NCBI GenBank assembly: GCA_002255985.1
Contig: NKIR01000001.1
Coordinates: 428,914-492,913, forward strand
DNA: 64,000 nt
Reading direction: 5' to 3'
Source: Sphingomonadaceae bacterium PASS1
Lineage (GTDB): Bacteria; Pseudomonadota; Alphaproteobacteria; Sphingomonadales; Sphingomonadaceae
Positions 38,062 through 47,457 of this stretch are shown here, piece after piece. Each line of letters opens with the position of its first letter. The stretch's first letter is position 1. Under the pieces are notes generated by a model. It was given only the letters and a program-made list of their open reading frames with translations, was not told where the DNA came from and searched no databases. The position numbers and the translations under genes were made by a program.

Positions 38062-38660
38062 TCCAAAAAGCGTTTGAGGAAATTTATGCCATAAGTCTGG
38101 CTTTTCTCGGGATGAAACTGAACACCCATTATGTTGTCACGACCAACTGCCGCGACCAAAGGCCCGCCATGGTCGGTTTTCGCCAGCACCTCCGCATCGT
38201 CCGTCGCACCAAAATGGTAACTATGCAGAAAATACGCCTCGCCCGCTTCGATCAGCGGCGCGCCTTGCGTTGGAACAACGTCGTTCCAACCCATATGCGG
38301 GATTTTCAAATCTACAGCCGGTGCAATCGCGCGGACGGTGCCACTGATCCAGCCGAGCCCGCGCGTCGTGCCGTGCTCAACGCCCGCATCCGCCAACAGC
38401 TGCATCCCGACGCAAATGCCTAGAAACGGAATGCCCTCAACGCGCACGCGCTGCTCCATTGCGGCAACCATGCCGTCAATCGCGGACAGCGCCTCCATGC
38501 AATGCGCAAAGGCGCCAACGCCGGGCAGAACGATGCGGTTGGCTTTGGCAACAACATTAGGGTCGGCGGTCACATGCACGTCGCCTGCGTCCGCCGCTTT
38601 CAACGCATTGTGCACCGAATGCAGATTGCCCGCGCCATAATCAATCAGCGCAAGCGACAC
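38049..38660 (-). CDS. hisH: Imidazole glycerol phosphate synthase, glutaminase subunit HisH
   Basis: 203 residues, a class I glutamine amidotransferase with Cys in GICVGMQLL and the His/Glu pair in GVQFHPEKSQ. It supplies ammonia to HisF. It lies 3 bp after hisB and overlaps hisA, in the order hisB-hisH-hisA-hisF. Confidence 0.97.
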   Translation of the reverse strand: MSLALIDYGAGNLHSVHNALKAADAGDVHVTADPNVVAKANRIVLPGVGAFAHCMEALSAIDGMVAAMEQRVRVEGIPFLGICVGMQLLADAGVEHGTTRGLGWISGTVRAIAPAVDLKIPHMGWNDVVPTQGAPLIEAGEAYFLHSYHFGATDDAEVLAKTDHGGPLVAAVGRDNIMGVQFHPEKSQTYGINFLKRFLEWMP

Positions 38661-38663
38661 GGC

Positions 38664-39251
38664 CTAGAGCGTGCCCTTGGTCGACGGAATGGCGTCTGCC
38701 TTGCGCGGGTCAATCTCGACCGCTTGGCGCAATGCGCGGGCCAAAGCCTTGTAGCAGCTTTCGACGATGTGGTGGTTGTTCGAACCATAGAGATTTTCGA
38801 TGTGCAGCGTAATGCCCGCGCTGGTCGCAAAGCTGTGGAACCAATGTTCGATCAGCTCGGTATCCCACTCGCCAAGACGCGGCATACCAAGTGACACTTT
38901 CCACACGAAATAGGGCCGCCCCGAAATGTCGAGCGCACAGCGCGTCAACGTTTCATCCATCGGCGCATAAGCCGTGCCATAACGCGTAATACCGCGCTTA
39001 TCGCCCAATGCCTGCAACACCGCCTCACCAATCGCGATGCCGGTGTCTTCGGTGGTGTGGTGCTGGTCAATGTGCAGATCGCCAACGGCCTTCACCTTCA
39101 GGTCGATCAGCGAATGGCGCGACAGTTGCTCAAGCATATGGTCGAGAAAACCGATGCCCGTTGACACTTCATATACACCAGTGCCGTCGAGGTTCACCTC
39201 AACATCAATGGACGTTTCGTTCGTCTTGCGACTTATGGAGCCTGTACGCAT
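38664..39251 (-). CDS. hisB: Imidazoleglycerol-phosphate dehydratase HisB (monofunctional)
   Basis: 195 residues from ATG 39251 ([20 protein letters not shown]). Metal-binding motifs are [24 protein letters not shown] and the later NNHHIVES. It lacks the phosphatase domain found in enterobacterial HisB. The frame stays open far upstream but there it runs antisense to sspB. First gene of the hisBHAF group, divergent from sspB with a 93-bp spacer. Confidence 0.97.
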   Translation of the reverse strand: MRTGSISRKTNETSIDVEVNLDGTGVYEVSTGIGFLDHMLEQLSRHSLIDLKVKAVGDLHIDQHHTTEDTGIAIGEAVLQALGDKRGITRYGTAYAPMDETLTRCALDISGRPYFVWKVSLGMPRLGEWDTELIEHWFHSFATSAGITLHIENLYGSNNHHIVESCYKALARALRQAVEIDPRKADAIPSTKGTL

Positions 39252-39344
39252 GACCGCCGATATAGCCACATGCGCGCATTTGGCAAGTTGGCTTAAGGCA
39301 ACAAGTATCTTGATTTCACACGCCCGGCGGTCCACCAAGTAACC

Positions 39345-39821
39345 ATGACCGAAGAGCATGTAGATAGCCTGATTCCTTACGATGACGTCGTGCAAGAGGC
39401 ATTGCGCGCCGTCGTTGGCCGCGTGCTGGGCGATGTCGCGCGCGATGGCCTGCCCGGCGACCATCATTTCTACATCACGTTCAAGACGCAAGCACCGGGC
39501 GTTGCCATTCCGCAGCATCTGCACGAACGCTTCCCCGATGAAATGACCATTGTGCTTCAGCACAAATATTGGGACCTGAAGGTTGAGGCTGAACATTTCG
39601 AAGTTGGCCTGTCGTTCAGCCAGATCCCCTCGCACCTGTTCATCCCTTACTCCGCGATCACCGCCTTCGTTGACCCGGCCGTAGATTTCGCGCTGCAATT
39701 CCATGTCGATGCAGGCGAAAGCGCGCCCGAACCGCATGAAGAAGCCGGCAATGACGGCCCCACCGTCGTCGTCGAAGATGGCTCCAACGTCGTAAGCGTG
39801 GACTTCGGACGGAAAAAGTGA
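39345..39821 (+). CDS. sspB: SspB-family ClpXP adaptor
   Basis: 158 residues. It starts [24 protein letters not shown], with the substrate-binding groove segment [18 protein letters not shown] and [21 protein letters not shown], followed by an acidic disordered linker ([14 protein letters not shown]) and a C-terminal tail that in this family docks onto ClpX (SVDFGRKK). This is the alphaproteobacterial SspB form, which delivers ssrA-tagged proteins for degradation. GTGA overlap with fumC. Confidence 0.88.
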   Translation: MTEEHVDSLIPYDDVVQEALRAVVGRVLGDVARDGLPGDHHFYITFKTQAPGVAIPQHLHERFPDEMTIVLQHKYWDLKVEAEHFEVGLSFSQIPSHLFIPYSAITAFVDPAVDFALQFHVDAGESAPEPHEEAGNDGPTVVVEDGSNVVSVDFGRKK

Positions 39822-41209
39822 CGGGAAAAACCCGCACTGAAACCGACAGTTTTGGACCGATAGAGGTCCCCGCAGACGCCTATTGGGGCGCGCAGACGCA
39901 GCGGAGTATCGCGAACTTTCCCTTTCCGGCGCATGAGCGGATGCCGATTGGCATTATCCACGGCCTTGCCCATGTAAAACGTGCCGCCGCGTTAACGCAC
40001 AAAACATCGGGCGCGCTGCCTGCGGACATTGCCGACGCGATGATCGCCGCCGCAGACGACATATTGGCGGGCAAGCATGACGATCAATTCCCGCTCGTCA
40101 TCTGGCAAACGGGCAGCGGCACGCAGTCGAACATGAATGTGAACGAGGTTATCGCCGGCATCGCCAATGATGCGCTGGCGGGCACACGCGGCGGCAAAAC
40201 GCCGGTGCACCCCAATGACCATGTCAACATGGGGCAGTCATCGAACGACAGCTTTCCCACCGCAATCCATGTCGCGGTGGCCATCGCGGTGTGGCGCGAT
40301 CTGCTCCCCGCGCTGCAACGCTTAACCGATACGCTGACCGAAAAATGCAAAGCGTGGGGCGCGATCATCAAAATCGGCCGCACCCATTTGCAGGACGCAA
40401 CGCCGCTGACCTTGGGTCAGGAATTTTCCGCCTTTGTCGCGCAACTGATCGCCAACCGTGCGCGGGTCGAAGGGACGGTTGTTCATAATGTGCAAAAGCT
40501 TGCGCAGGGCGGCACAGCGGTCGGCACGGGCCTGAATGCGCCAGCGGGTTTTGACGTTGCGATTGCCGCCGAAATCTCGACCGCGACGGGCATCGCCTTT
40601 GAACCCGCCCGCAACAAGTTTGAGGCGTTGACATCCAATGACGGGCTTGTGCAAATGTCCGGCACGCTCAACACGCTTGCCGTGTCCCTCACAAAGATCG
40701 CCAACGACATCCGCTTGCTTGGTTCGGGGCCGCGCTCGGGCCTTGGCGAACTGCATTTGCCGGAGAACGAGCCGGGCAGCTCGATTATGCCGGGCAAGGT
40801 CAACCCCACGCAGTGCGAAATGCTGACGATGGTCGCAGCGCAAGTGATGGGCAATCATCAGGCGGTGACGATTGGCGGGCTACAAGGACATTTGCAGCTC
40901 AACGTATTCAAGCCGCTCATCGGTGCCAATGTACTGCGCGCGGTGGAATTGCTCAGCATCGGCATGGACAGCTTTGCCAAAAACTGCGTCGCCGGACTTG
41001 AACCGGATCGCGCGCGCATTGCGGACCTTGTCGAACGCTCGCTCATGCTCGTCACCGCGCTTACGCCCGTCATCGGTTATGACAACGCAGCCAACATTGC
41101 CAAAGCCGCACACAAAAATGGAACCACCCTGCGCGAAGCCGCTTTAGCATCCGGACTGGTTGACGAAGCGACGTTCGATACCCACGTGAGACCGGAAGAT
41201 ATGGTTTGA
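39818..41209 (+). CDS. fumC: Class II fumarate hydratase FumC
   Basis: 463 residues, starting at GTG. Signatures: [75 protein letters not shown] and the superfamily motif [13 protein letters not shown] near residue 322. An Fe-S-free homotetramer catalysing fumarate to L-malate in the TCA cycle. Co-translated with sspB. Confidence 0.97.
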   Translation: MTGKTRTETDSFGPIEVPADAYWGAQTQRSIANFPFPAHERMPIGIIHGLAHVKRAAALTHKTSGALPADIADAMIAAADDILAGKHDDQFPLVIWQTGSGTQSNMNVNEVIAGIANDALAGTRGGKTPVHPNDHVNMGQSSNDSFPTAIHVAVAIAVWRDLLPALQRLTDTLTEKCKAWGAIIKIGRTHLQDATPLTLGQEFSAFVAQLIANRARVEGTVVHNVQKLAQGGTAVGTGLNAPAGFDVAIAAEISTATGIAFEPARNKFEALTSNDGLVQMSGTLNTLAVSLTKIANDIRLLGSGPRSGLGELHLPENEPGSSIMPGKVNPTQCEMLTMVAAQVMGNHQAVTIGGLQGHLQLNVFKPLIGANVLRAVELLSIGMDSFAKNCVAGLEPDRARIADLVERSLMLVTALTPVIGYDNAANIAKAAHKNGTTLREAALASGLVDEATFDTHVRPEDMV

Positions 41210-41222
41210 TCGCCGACACTCC

Positions 41223-41301
41223 GTAATGCTGAACTTGTTTCAGCATCTTAATTTTCGTTGGACGGTGATAAAGTAAGATCCTGAAACAAGTTCAGGATGA
41301 C
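41223..41301. repeat. Family-1 palindromic repeat
   Basis: GTAATGCTGAACTTGTTTCA and TCCTGAAACAAGTTCAGGAT arms flank a centre with TCTTAATTTTC..AAAGTAAGA. It follows fumC by 13 bp and may act as its transcription end. The left arm has the TGCTGAAC variant also seen in the cysS copy. Confidence 0.85.
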
Positions 41302-41348
41302 GAAGTTGGTAAACGTTCGATGACCGTCATGAAAACAAGGAGCGTGAA

Positions 41349-41543
41349 ATGCTAAGATCCATCGCAGGTGCCGTTGTCGGCGAAGTGATTGGCCGCAAAA
41401 GTGGCCATGGCTTGCTGGGTGCAGGCATTGGCCTTGTTGCGACCCGTTTGGCGACGCGCTCAATTCCGGGGCTATTGCTTGTAGGCGGCGCGATCGTCGC
41501 CAAAAGCATATATGATCAGCGCAAGGGCCGCAAAGAGGGCTAA
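41349..41543 (+). CDS. Small Gly/Ala-rich hydrophobic protein
   Basis: 64 residues preceded by AAGGAGCG. Two glycine-rich hydrophobic segments (IAGAVVGEVIGRKSGHGLLG; LLLVGGAIVAKSIY) and a basic tail (DQRKGRKEG). The glycine-zipper look suggests a small membrane-embedded protein. No family recognised. Confidence 0.6.
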   Translation: MLRSIAGAVVGEVIGRKSGHGLLGAGIGLVATRLATRSIPGLLLVGGAIVAKSIYDQRKGRKEG

Positions 41544-41608
41544 CGCGCTTTCATTGCCACTAAAGCTTCCCTCTTGACGCCGCCCTGCCGTTTCGCGCAC
41601 TAGCGGCT

Positions 41609-42262
41609 ATGGGCAATACCGATAATCATAAGCCGCACGAACTGGAACGCCGGGGCCTCCTATTCGTGCTTTCGTCACCTTCAGGCGCAGGTAAATCGAC
41701 GCTTTCACGTATGTTGTTGGAAGCGGACGAAAAAATCGCCTTATCGGTTTCCTACACCACGCGCGAACCGCGGCCCGGTGAGATTGAAGGCGTCCATTAC
41801 CATTTCACCGACACAGCAACCTTCAAGAAAATGGCCGCAGACGGCGAATTCCTCGAATGGGCGCATGTTTTTGGCCATCGCTACGGCACGCCAAAGGGCC
41901 CGGTTGAAGACAAGCTGGCCGCCGGATGCGACGTCTTGTTCGACATTGACTGGCAAGGCGCGCAGCAGCTGTATCAGGAAGCTGGACCCGACGTCGTGCG
42001 CGTATTCATCTTGCCGCCATCCATCGAAGAACTCGAACGCCGCCTGCATAGCCGCGCGCAAGATAGCGAAGCGGTCATCGCGGACCGGATGAGCCGCGCC
42101 AAGGCCGAAATCGGCCACTGGGACGGCTATGATTATGTCATTATCAATGACGATGTGCAGACCTGTTTTGAAAAGGTCCGCCAGATTCTTGCCGCAGAAC
42201 GCATGAAGCGCCGCCGGCAAAAGGGGCTCATTGGTTTCGTGCGCGACCTCGCGGCGTCTTAA
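41609..42262 (+). CDS. gmk: Guanylate kinase
   Basis: 217 residues. P-loop SSPSGAGKSTLSRML near residue 21, the GMP-binding YTTREPRPGEIEGVHYHF, and DWQGAQQL. It phosphorylates GMP to GDP. Its TAA lies within the same 4 bp as the stop of the convergent DUF3429 gene. Confidence 0.97.
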   Translation: MGNTDNHKPHELERRGLLFVLSSPSGAGKSTLSRMLLEADEKIALSVSYTTREPRPGEIEGVHYHFTDTATFKKMAADGEFLEWAHVFGHRYGTPKGPVEDKLAAGCDVLFDIDWQGAQQLYQEAGPDVVRVFILPPSIEELERRLHSRAQDSEAVIADRMSRAKAEIGHWDGYDYVIINDDVQTCFEKVRQILAAERMKRRRQKGLIGFVRDLAAS

Positions 42263-42759
42263 GCGGTCGGGGCCACCGCTGCGAGTAACAGCGTAATCCC
42301 GCCCAAGCCGATCGACAGATGCCAACGCAGCTTCATCCAGCCGCCCGGCAACTGGCAGCGCGCGGAAAGCCAGCGATCCGCCAGTGGTGAACCCAGCACG
42401 AAAAACCCAAGCCACGCCAGCGACGGTCCGGGCCATTCCAGGCCCCATATCCACGGCAAATAGGTGGCGAACGCCAACAGGCTTGGTGCCACAGCTAGCG
42501 CAAATATCGCGGTTGCCGAGGCATCATCACGGCGCGTGGTAACGCCCAGTCCCCACCACATGCCGCCCAAAAAGCTGAAGATAAACGCGGCATAGCCATA
42601 AGCCGCGGCCAGCCCAATCCAGCGATATTCCGATCCCGAAAACACCAACAAAGCGGCAAAAATCTGCGGCAGCAAACCCGCATAGCCCGCGACAAACGCC
42701 GCCTTGGGTAGCGGCCTTAACGTGAATATCGCGGTATTTTTGGGCGAAGCGTCGGTCAT
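42259..42759 (-). CDS. DUF3429 family membrane protein
   Basis: 166 residues from the ATG preceded by AAGGAAA. Five hydrophobic stretches, with the family segment FIFSFLGGMWWGLG and a conserved ending LRWHLSIGLGGITLLLAA. Function unknown. It converges on gmk with a 4-bp overlap of stop codons; the upstream 78-bp gap separates it from the ATP12 gene, whose strand it shares. Confidence 0.82.
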   Translation of the reverse strand: MTDASPKNTAIFTLRPLPKAAFVAGYAGLLPQIFAALLVFSGSEYRWIGLAAAYGYAAFIFSFLGGMWWGLGVTTRRDDASATAIFALAVAPSLLAFATYLPWIWGLEWPGPSLAWLGFFVLGSPLADRWLSARCQLPGGWMKLRWHLSIGLGGITLLLAAVAPTA

Positions 42760-42837
42760 CGGGGTTTCCTTACATGCTGCATGCACATAAGTCCGGTCCA
42801 GCTTTGGCCCAAGATGGGCTTTTACCTATGGTCGGGC

Positions 42838-43539
42838 TTACATACCGGGCGCCAGCAGGTCGAGAAACCGGACGGCGGCCATGAATTCACCGGCGCGGTC
42901 GTTGCGGTTTTTCTGCGCCCAATGGTCCTCACCCCACAATTCTTCCTGCCACAGTTCATCGAGGCAGCTTGCGTTCCACATATCTTCCGCCGCGCCTGCG
43001 CGCTCCACAACCGCCAGCGTCGCGATCAGCGAGCCCGACAGATGCGCCAGCTTTGCCATGGCGGCCAGTTCGAACGTGCCGCGTGCCGCCACCGCAGCGC
43101 GCAGGGTTTCCAGCGTGGCTTCGGGCTGTGGCTGGTGCATGATGCCCTCCACAATCACAAAGCTGACATCATAACGCGTACGTGCCCAATCAAGCCAAGG
43201 GTCCCAGATTTCGGCTTGCCGGTCCGCCAATGCTTCACCCGATGCGCCGCGATAACAAAACAGATCGGTTTCGCCATAGGCCGCAATCGCGGCGGCAAAG
43301 CCATCCCTATCGGGACCAATGCGATCAATCGCCGCATTGGCAAAACCCGTCATCGGCATCAACAGCGGATCGACGGTCTTTTCCACCGCGTCCCATTCGG
43401 CAACCACCGCATCCGCCAGCTTTTGCGTCGGCAGTGCCAGCACATTGTGCGTGGGCGTTTTAATCGGCCGGCCATCCAGCCGCACCGCATGCCCAAAACT
43501 GCTTGGCTCTAGGGTAACTTCTTTCCAAAATCGTCTCAT
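42838..43539 (-). CDS. ATP12-family F1-ATPase assembly chaperone
   Basis: 233 residues from ATG 43539 (MRRFWKEVTLEP). Typical segments: RLDGRPIKTPTHNVLALPT, DLFCYRGASGEALADRQAEIWDPWLDWA and TFELAAMAKLAHLSGSLIATLAV. ATP12 proteins help F1 alpha subunit assembly and are characteristic of alphaproteobacteria and mitochondria. Overlaps the small membrane gene upstream by 4 bp (ATGA). Confidence 0.88.
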   Translation of the reverse strand: MRRFWKEVTLEPSSFGHAVRLDGRPIKTPTHNVLALPTQKLADAVVAEWDAVEKTVDPLLMPMTGFANAAIDRIGPDRDGFAAAIAAYGETDLFCYRGASGEALADRQAEIWDPWLDWARTRYDVSFVIVEGIMHQPQPEATLETLRAAVAARGTFELAAMAKLAHLSGSLIATLAVVERAGAAEDMWNASCLDELWQEELWGEDHWAQKNRNDRAGEFMAAVRFLDLLAPGM

Positions 43540-43775
43540 GGCAGCGGCTTGCTCTTCCACTTTTTGGCCAGAAACACCGGCACGAGCAGGAACGCGAACA
43601 TGCCAATCAGAAACAGCCCATAACCCGCGGCGATGGGCAGGCCAAAGGCCTGACGCGCGATGACCGCCAGCCCTATCACCAACATGATCGCACCGCCAAT
43701 CCGGCACAGGTTGATGACCAGAAACCGATATTGCGCCTGCGTATCGTCGCGCGTCTTGTCATCGTTCGGCGTCAT
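43536..43775 (-). CDS. Two-helix membrane protein
   Basis: 79 residues with a polar N-terminus (MTPNDDKTRDDTQAQYRF), two membrane helices and a basic end (AKKWKSKPLP). Linked by 4-bp overlaps to the HAD gene upstream and the ATP12 gene downstream, which makes it a genuine gene. No family recognised. Confidence 0.75.
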   Translation of the reverse strand: MTPNDDKTRDDTQAQYRFLVINLCRIGGAIMLVIGLAVIARQAFGLPIAAGYGLFLIGMFAFLLVPVFLAKKWKSKPLP

Positions 43776-44431
43776 TCAAAATTCTCCAGATAGATTTTCA
43801 GCTCATCCATGCTTTCGGCGATGTAATCGGCGCCTGCCTCGCGCAAGTCGGCGACGCTGTGATAGCCCCAATTAACCCCGACAGTGCGTGTCCCCGCCGC
43901 GCGGCCCATGTGAATGTCATACACCGTATCGCCAATGACAACCGCATTAGCGGCGTCGGTCCCTGCATCGGCCAAGGCTTGATACACCATCGACGGATGT
44001 GGCTTTGACGGGTGGCGGTCCGCGGTCTGCAATGTGACGAACAAGGGCCGGATGGCGTGGTGGTCAAGGCAGCGCGTCAGCCCCCGGTCGGACTTGCCGG
44101 TAGCGACGCCCAGCATCCATCCGCTTTCATCCAGAAATGATAAAAGCGCCGCCATGCCGTCATATAATGGTTCATCGACCAGACCATTGCTGCGCAATGT
44201 CCAAAATGCCACGCGGTATTTTTCGGCCAAATCATGGTGCAGATCGTCCGCTGCCTCTGGCAACAACATCCGCATCGATTCCACCAAAGATAATCCGACC
44301 ACACGCCGCGTTTCATGCCGCATCGGTGGAGTCAGCCCCGCCTCTTCAAAGGCATGCTCCATCGCCATGCAAATATTTGCCTGACTGTCGACGAGCGTGC
44401 CGTCGCAATCAAAAATGGCGAGTTTTGTCAT
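43772..44431 (-). CDS. HAD-superfamily phosphatase (phosphoglycolate phosphatase-like)
   Basis: 219 residues. Motif I FDCDGTLVDS at the N-terminus, motif II VATGKSDRG, motif III Lys in SKPHPSM and motif IV VIGDTVYDIHMG. Cap domain of the HAD-IA type. Likely a small-molecule phosphatase such as phosphoglycolate phosphatase. Overlaps both neighbours by 4 bp. Confidence 0.88.
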   Translation of the reverse strand: MTKLAIFDCDGTLVDSQANICMAMEHAFEEAGLTPPMRHETRRVVGLSLVESMRMLLPEAADDLHHDLAEKYRVAFWTLRSNGLVDEPLYDGMAALLSFLDESGWMLGVATGKSDRGLTRCLDHHAIRPLFVTLQTADRHPSKPHPSMVYQALADAGTDAANAVVIGDTVYDIHMGRAAGTRTVGVNWGYHSVADLREAGADYIAESMDELKIYLENFE

Positions 44432-45030
44432 GTGGTGAAATGACGCATGGCATTGGCGATGGCAACATTACCGGCTTCCTCTGCACCATCTGCGGCCGAT
44501 AACCGCACTGCTTCGGCTTTGTTTTGACCAAGCTTTAACGTGCTGCGCCACGTGGTGATGTGCATTTCAAAACCGTAAATCCCGCGCAGCATTTTTTCAA
44601 ACATGCCGTCGGCCATTTTGGCGCGCGTCCAAACGGGTTTGGGCGCCAGCTTCAATTCTTGATGATGGGACAGCGCGTCCGATTGAGCAATCAACGCTGT
44701 TTCGTCCATTTTCCGAACGGAGCCCACAAGCTCAATCGCCACATAATTCCATGTCGGCACCTGATCAGGAATGCCGTAATAATCGGGGCTGATATAACCG
44801 TCCGGTCCGTTTATCACGAACAATGCCTCTGCCCCCTCCAAATAGCGCGCTACCGCATTGTTGCGCGCCATATGGAAACCGATGCGATCATCGTCCAGAA
44901 ATACAAATGGCAGATGCGCCACGTGCGGCCCATCGGGGGTATTCAGGAATAACATGCCAAAGCTGATATCCTTGGCCAAAGCGCGCATGGCGTCGCGATC
45001 TTCCCAACGAAATGAAGCATTGGGATGCAT
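44428..45030 (-). CDS. PaiB-family FMN-binding protein
   Basis: 200 residues: SFGMLFLNTPDGPHVAHLPFVFLDDDRIGFHMARNNAVAR, DGYISPDYYGIPDQVPTWNYVAIELVGSV, EKMLRGIYGFEMHI. This is the PaiB split-barrel flavin-binding fold, annotated as a negative transcriptional regulator in Bacillus. The role in this organism is open. Its ATG shares one base with the stop of the pseudouridine synthase gene. Confidence 0.87.
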   Translation of the reverse strand: MHPNASFRWEDRDAMRALAKDISFGMLFLNTPDGPHVAHLPFVFLDDDRIGFHMARNNAVARYLEGAEALFVINGPDGYISPDYYGIPDQVPTWNYVAIELVGSVRKMDETALIAQSDALSHHQELKLAPKPVWTRAKMADGMFEKMLRGIYGFEMHITTWRSTLKLGQNKAEAVRLSAADGAEEAGNVAIANAMRHFTT

Positions 45031-46265
45031 CAGGGCTTACCCTTTGACGTGACCTTCTTCCCCGCCGGTTTTTTGCTGGCGACTTTTTTGATCACAGGTT
45101 TTTTGGCGGCGATTTTCTTGCCGGCGGCCATTTGGCTGCGCTTATTGTCCTTGGGCTTGTCGGAGACCGAGCCACGCGAGCGGCGTTCGCCCTTGCGTTC
45201 CTTGCGCGCGGATTTGGCGATATTGGCGGCAACCCGCTTTTTGCCTTCAGCGGTTTCGCTGAACTTGGGTGCATCCAGCACCAGCGCGTCGCCCATTTCG
45301 ATGTCGAAGCCCAAATCGTCAAAGCTCGACTTCATATGCGGGGGCATGTCGGCGCGAACGTCAATCTGGTGCCCTGATGGATGGTCGATGCGGATGCGGC
45401 GCGCGTGCAAATGCATTTTGCGGCTGATCGTGCCCGTCAGAAACGCGTCCTTACCGCCATATTTGCCGTCGCCAACGATCGGGTGGCCAATGGCGGCCAT
45501 ATGCACGCGCAACTGGTGGGTGCGGCCGGTATAAGGCTGCAATTCGACCCAGGCGGTGGCGTTTCCGGCGCGTTCAACGATGCGATAACGGGTGCGGGCC
45601 GACTGCCCGTCCTTTTCATCGACATGCATTTTCTCGCCGCCGCTGCCGGGCTGCTTGCCGATCGGTAGGTCGATGAAACCATCGGCGATATCAGGCACAC
45701 CAACGACCAGCGCCCAATACACCTTGCGCGCGGTGCGTGAGGAAAATGCCTTGGCAAAATGCCCTGCCGACCGCGACGTGCGCGCCAGCAAAAGCGCGCC
45801 CGACGTGTCCTTGTCCAACCGGTGCACCAGCTTTGGCCGGTTATCGAGTTCAAATCCTAAGGCGTCGAGCAAACCATCGACATGGTTCTCGGTCTTGGTG
45901 CCGCCCTGCGTCGCGAGGCCAGCGGGTTTGTTGATCACGAGCGCCGCGTCATCCTTGTGGATCACCATGCTCAGCGCGAATTCCATTTCGTCTTCGGTCA
46001 GATCGCGGCGCTTGCGCACCGGACGCGCGCTGGAGGATGCCGACACATCAGCAGGCGGCACGCGCAGCATTTGCCCCGCCAACAGCCGATCGCCCGGCGT
46101 CGCGCGCTTTCCATCGACACGCAACTGCCCCGTGCGCGCCCAACGCGACACGATGTTGAACGATGCGTCGGGCAAATGCCGCTTAAACCAACGGTCCAGG
46201 CGAATGCCATCATCATCAGGGGCGACGACGAATTGCCGAATGCCTTTTTCGTCTTGCTTACTCAT
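45030..46265 (-). CDS. RluA-family 23S rRNA pseudouridine synthase with a basic C-terminal tail
   Basis: 411 residues. An N-terminal S4 RNA-binding domain (IRLDRWFKRHLPDASFNIVS ... LRVDGKRATPGDRLLAGQ) is followed by the RluA catalytic domain, with HRLDKDTSGALLLA holding the catalytic Asp near residue 150 and the conserved PYTGRTHQLRVHMA. After about residue 330 comes an unusual tail with many Lys/Arg (KKIAAKKPVIKKVASKKP). It resembles RluC. ATGA overlap with crcB. Confidence 0.9.
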   Translation of the reverse strand: MSKQDEKGIRQFVVAPDDDGIRLDRWFKRHLPDASFNIVSRWARTGQLRVDGKRATPGDRLLAGQMLRVPPADVSASSSARPVRKRRDLTEDEMEFALSMVIHKDDAALVINKPAGLATQGGTKTENHVDGLLDALGFELDNRPKLVHRLDKDTSGALLLARTSRSAGHFAKAFSSRTARKVYWALVVGVPDIADGFIDLPIGKQPGSGGEKMHVDEKDGQSARTRYRIVERAGNATAWVELQPYTGRTHQLRVHMAAIGHPIVGDGKYGGKDAFLTGTISRKMHLHARRIRIDHPSGHQIDVRADMPPHMKSSFDDLGFDIEMGDALVLDAPKFSETAEGKKRVAANIAKSARKERKGERRSRGSVSDKPKDNKRSQMAAGKKIAAKKPVIKKVASKKPAGKKVTSKGKP

Positions 46266-46639
46266 GTCCAAATTGTCCTTGCCAGCATCATTCCGGCGAA
46301 GACCGCACCCAATGCCAATATTACCGAAACCGCAGCATATGCCGCCGCCATCATTCCCTGCCCGCGTTGCACCATCTGCGCCATTTCAAGGCTGAAGGCA
46401 CTGAACGTCGTAAAGCCGCCCAACACACCCACACCCAAAAACAGACGCAACGGTTCCGCAGCGTTATCGCCGCGCACCAGCCACGCCGCCAGCAACCCCA
46501 TGGCCAGTCCGCCGAGCAGGTTGGCGGCAAAGGTCGGCCACGGCCAACCCCCGACGTTCACGGGTAGCGCACGCGACAGGCCATAGCGCAGTGCTGCACC
46601 TATCGCTCCGCCGGACATGACAAGGATTAAGGGATTCAT
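46262..46639 (-). CDS. crcB: Fluoride channel CrcB/Fluc
   Basis: 125 residues with four membrane helices. Fluc signatures GGAIGAALRYGLSR, FAANLLGGLAMGLLAAW and GVLGGFTTFSAFSLE are present. Forms dual-topology dimers that export fluoride. I looked for a fluoride riboswitch in the 56 bp upstream and saw none. First gene of the minus-strand run crcB-RluA-PaiB-HAD-membrane-ATP12. Confidence 0.93.
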   Translation of the reverse strand: MNPLILVMSGGAIGAALRYGLSRALPVNVGGWPWPTFAANLLGGLAMGLLAAWLVRGDNAAEPLRLFLGVGVLGGFTTFSAFSLEMAQMVQRGQGMMAAAYAAVSVILALGAVFAGMMLARTIWT

Positions 46640-46695
46640 CGGCCCGGCTGTAGCGGCGCTTGCGCGGAAAAGCCAGCCAAACCAATGGGCGCGGC

Positions 46696-47283
46696 TTACC
46701 CCTTCTGCATGAGAAAGGCGTTCCCAAGTTCTTTGAGCAGATGGACCTGAATACCATGGCCCGCGACATCCTTCTGTGCGGCGACCACGCTGATGCTGCC
46801 GGAACGTTCGCCATCGCCATCATATAAGGGTACGCCGACCATGAACTTCAGCCCGCGTTTAACAAGCTGGTCGGCCCAGTGGCTGAGCTCCGGATGCACG
46901 GCAAGATTGGGGACGACCGTCGCGCCCCTCCCGCATTGCGCGCCAAACGCGGTTGCCATGCCCGCCCGGTCAATATCGAGTTCAACTCCGAATGTCGCAA
47001 AGCGTCCAACGTCATTGCGGTTTTCATATGTCAATATGACCACAGGAACACCAAGGGCGTCAGCTATTTCCGAGAGTCTCAATGGGCCACCAGTTTCTTC
47101 GACGGGCGGACATGTAACAGCAGCGCACATAACGGGATCTCTCAGTACGAAAGCGGATGAAGATTCACGTGCGTCGATAAATACTGGCGCGCTGCCGAGG
47201 GCGAGCAGCGACTTAGTGATAGCTTCGCGCCATCGTGCGACCCGGTTTTCCGGAATGTTATGCCCTCGCCACCACCCACACAC
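46696..47283 (-). CDS. GAF-domain protein
   Basis: 195 residues if the GTG at 47283 is used; the true start is uncertain. A single GAF-like domain fills the protein: LRLSEIADALGVPVVILTYE ... MATAFGAQCGRGATVVPNLAVHPELSHWADQLVKRGLKFMVGVPLYD. GAF domains bind cyclic nucleotides or other small ligands. No output domain is attached. It is transcribed divergently from a membrane-anchored regulator, so it may be a sensor partner. Confidence 0.7.
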   Translation of the reverse strand: MCGWWRGHNIPENRVARWREAITKSLLALGSAPVFIDARESSSAFVLRDPVMCAAVTCPPVEETGGPLRLSEIADALGVPVVILTYENRNDVGRFATFGVELDIDRAGMATAFGAQCGRGATVVPNLAVHPELSHWADQLVKRGLKFMVGVPLYDGDGERSGSISVVAAQKDVAGHGIQVHLLKELGNAFLMQKG

Positions 47284-47457
47284 GACGTGCGGATGGTGAC
47301 AGAATTATCGCCGAGGACATTCAAGCCAGCTGAGGGGCAATTGGCTTCTGCGCAATGTCTGTCATGGACCAGCAGTCGAAACATGCGCTGAACCCCTGCA
47401 ACGAGCATTCATACGCCAGACCGTAATTTACATATGCAATTTGCAGGAGTTACGTCG

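Noticed and set aside
39252-39737. N-terminal extension of hisB
   Set aside because: The open frame upstream of ATG 39251 is antisense to sspB and not like HisB; the ATG gives the standard protein length.
46640-46695. Fluoride riboswitch before crcB
   Set aside because: The 56-bp gap has no match to the conserved crcB-motif segments.
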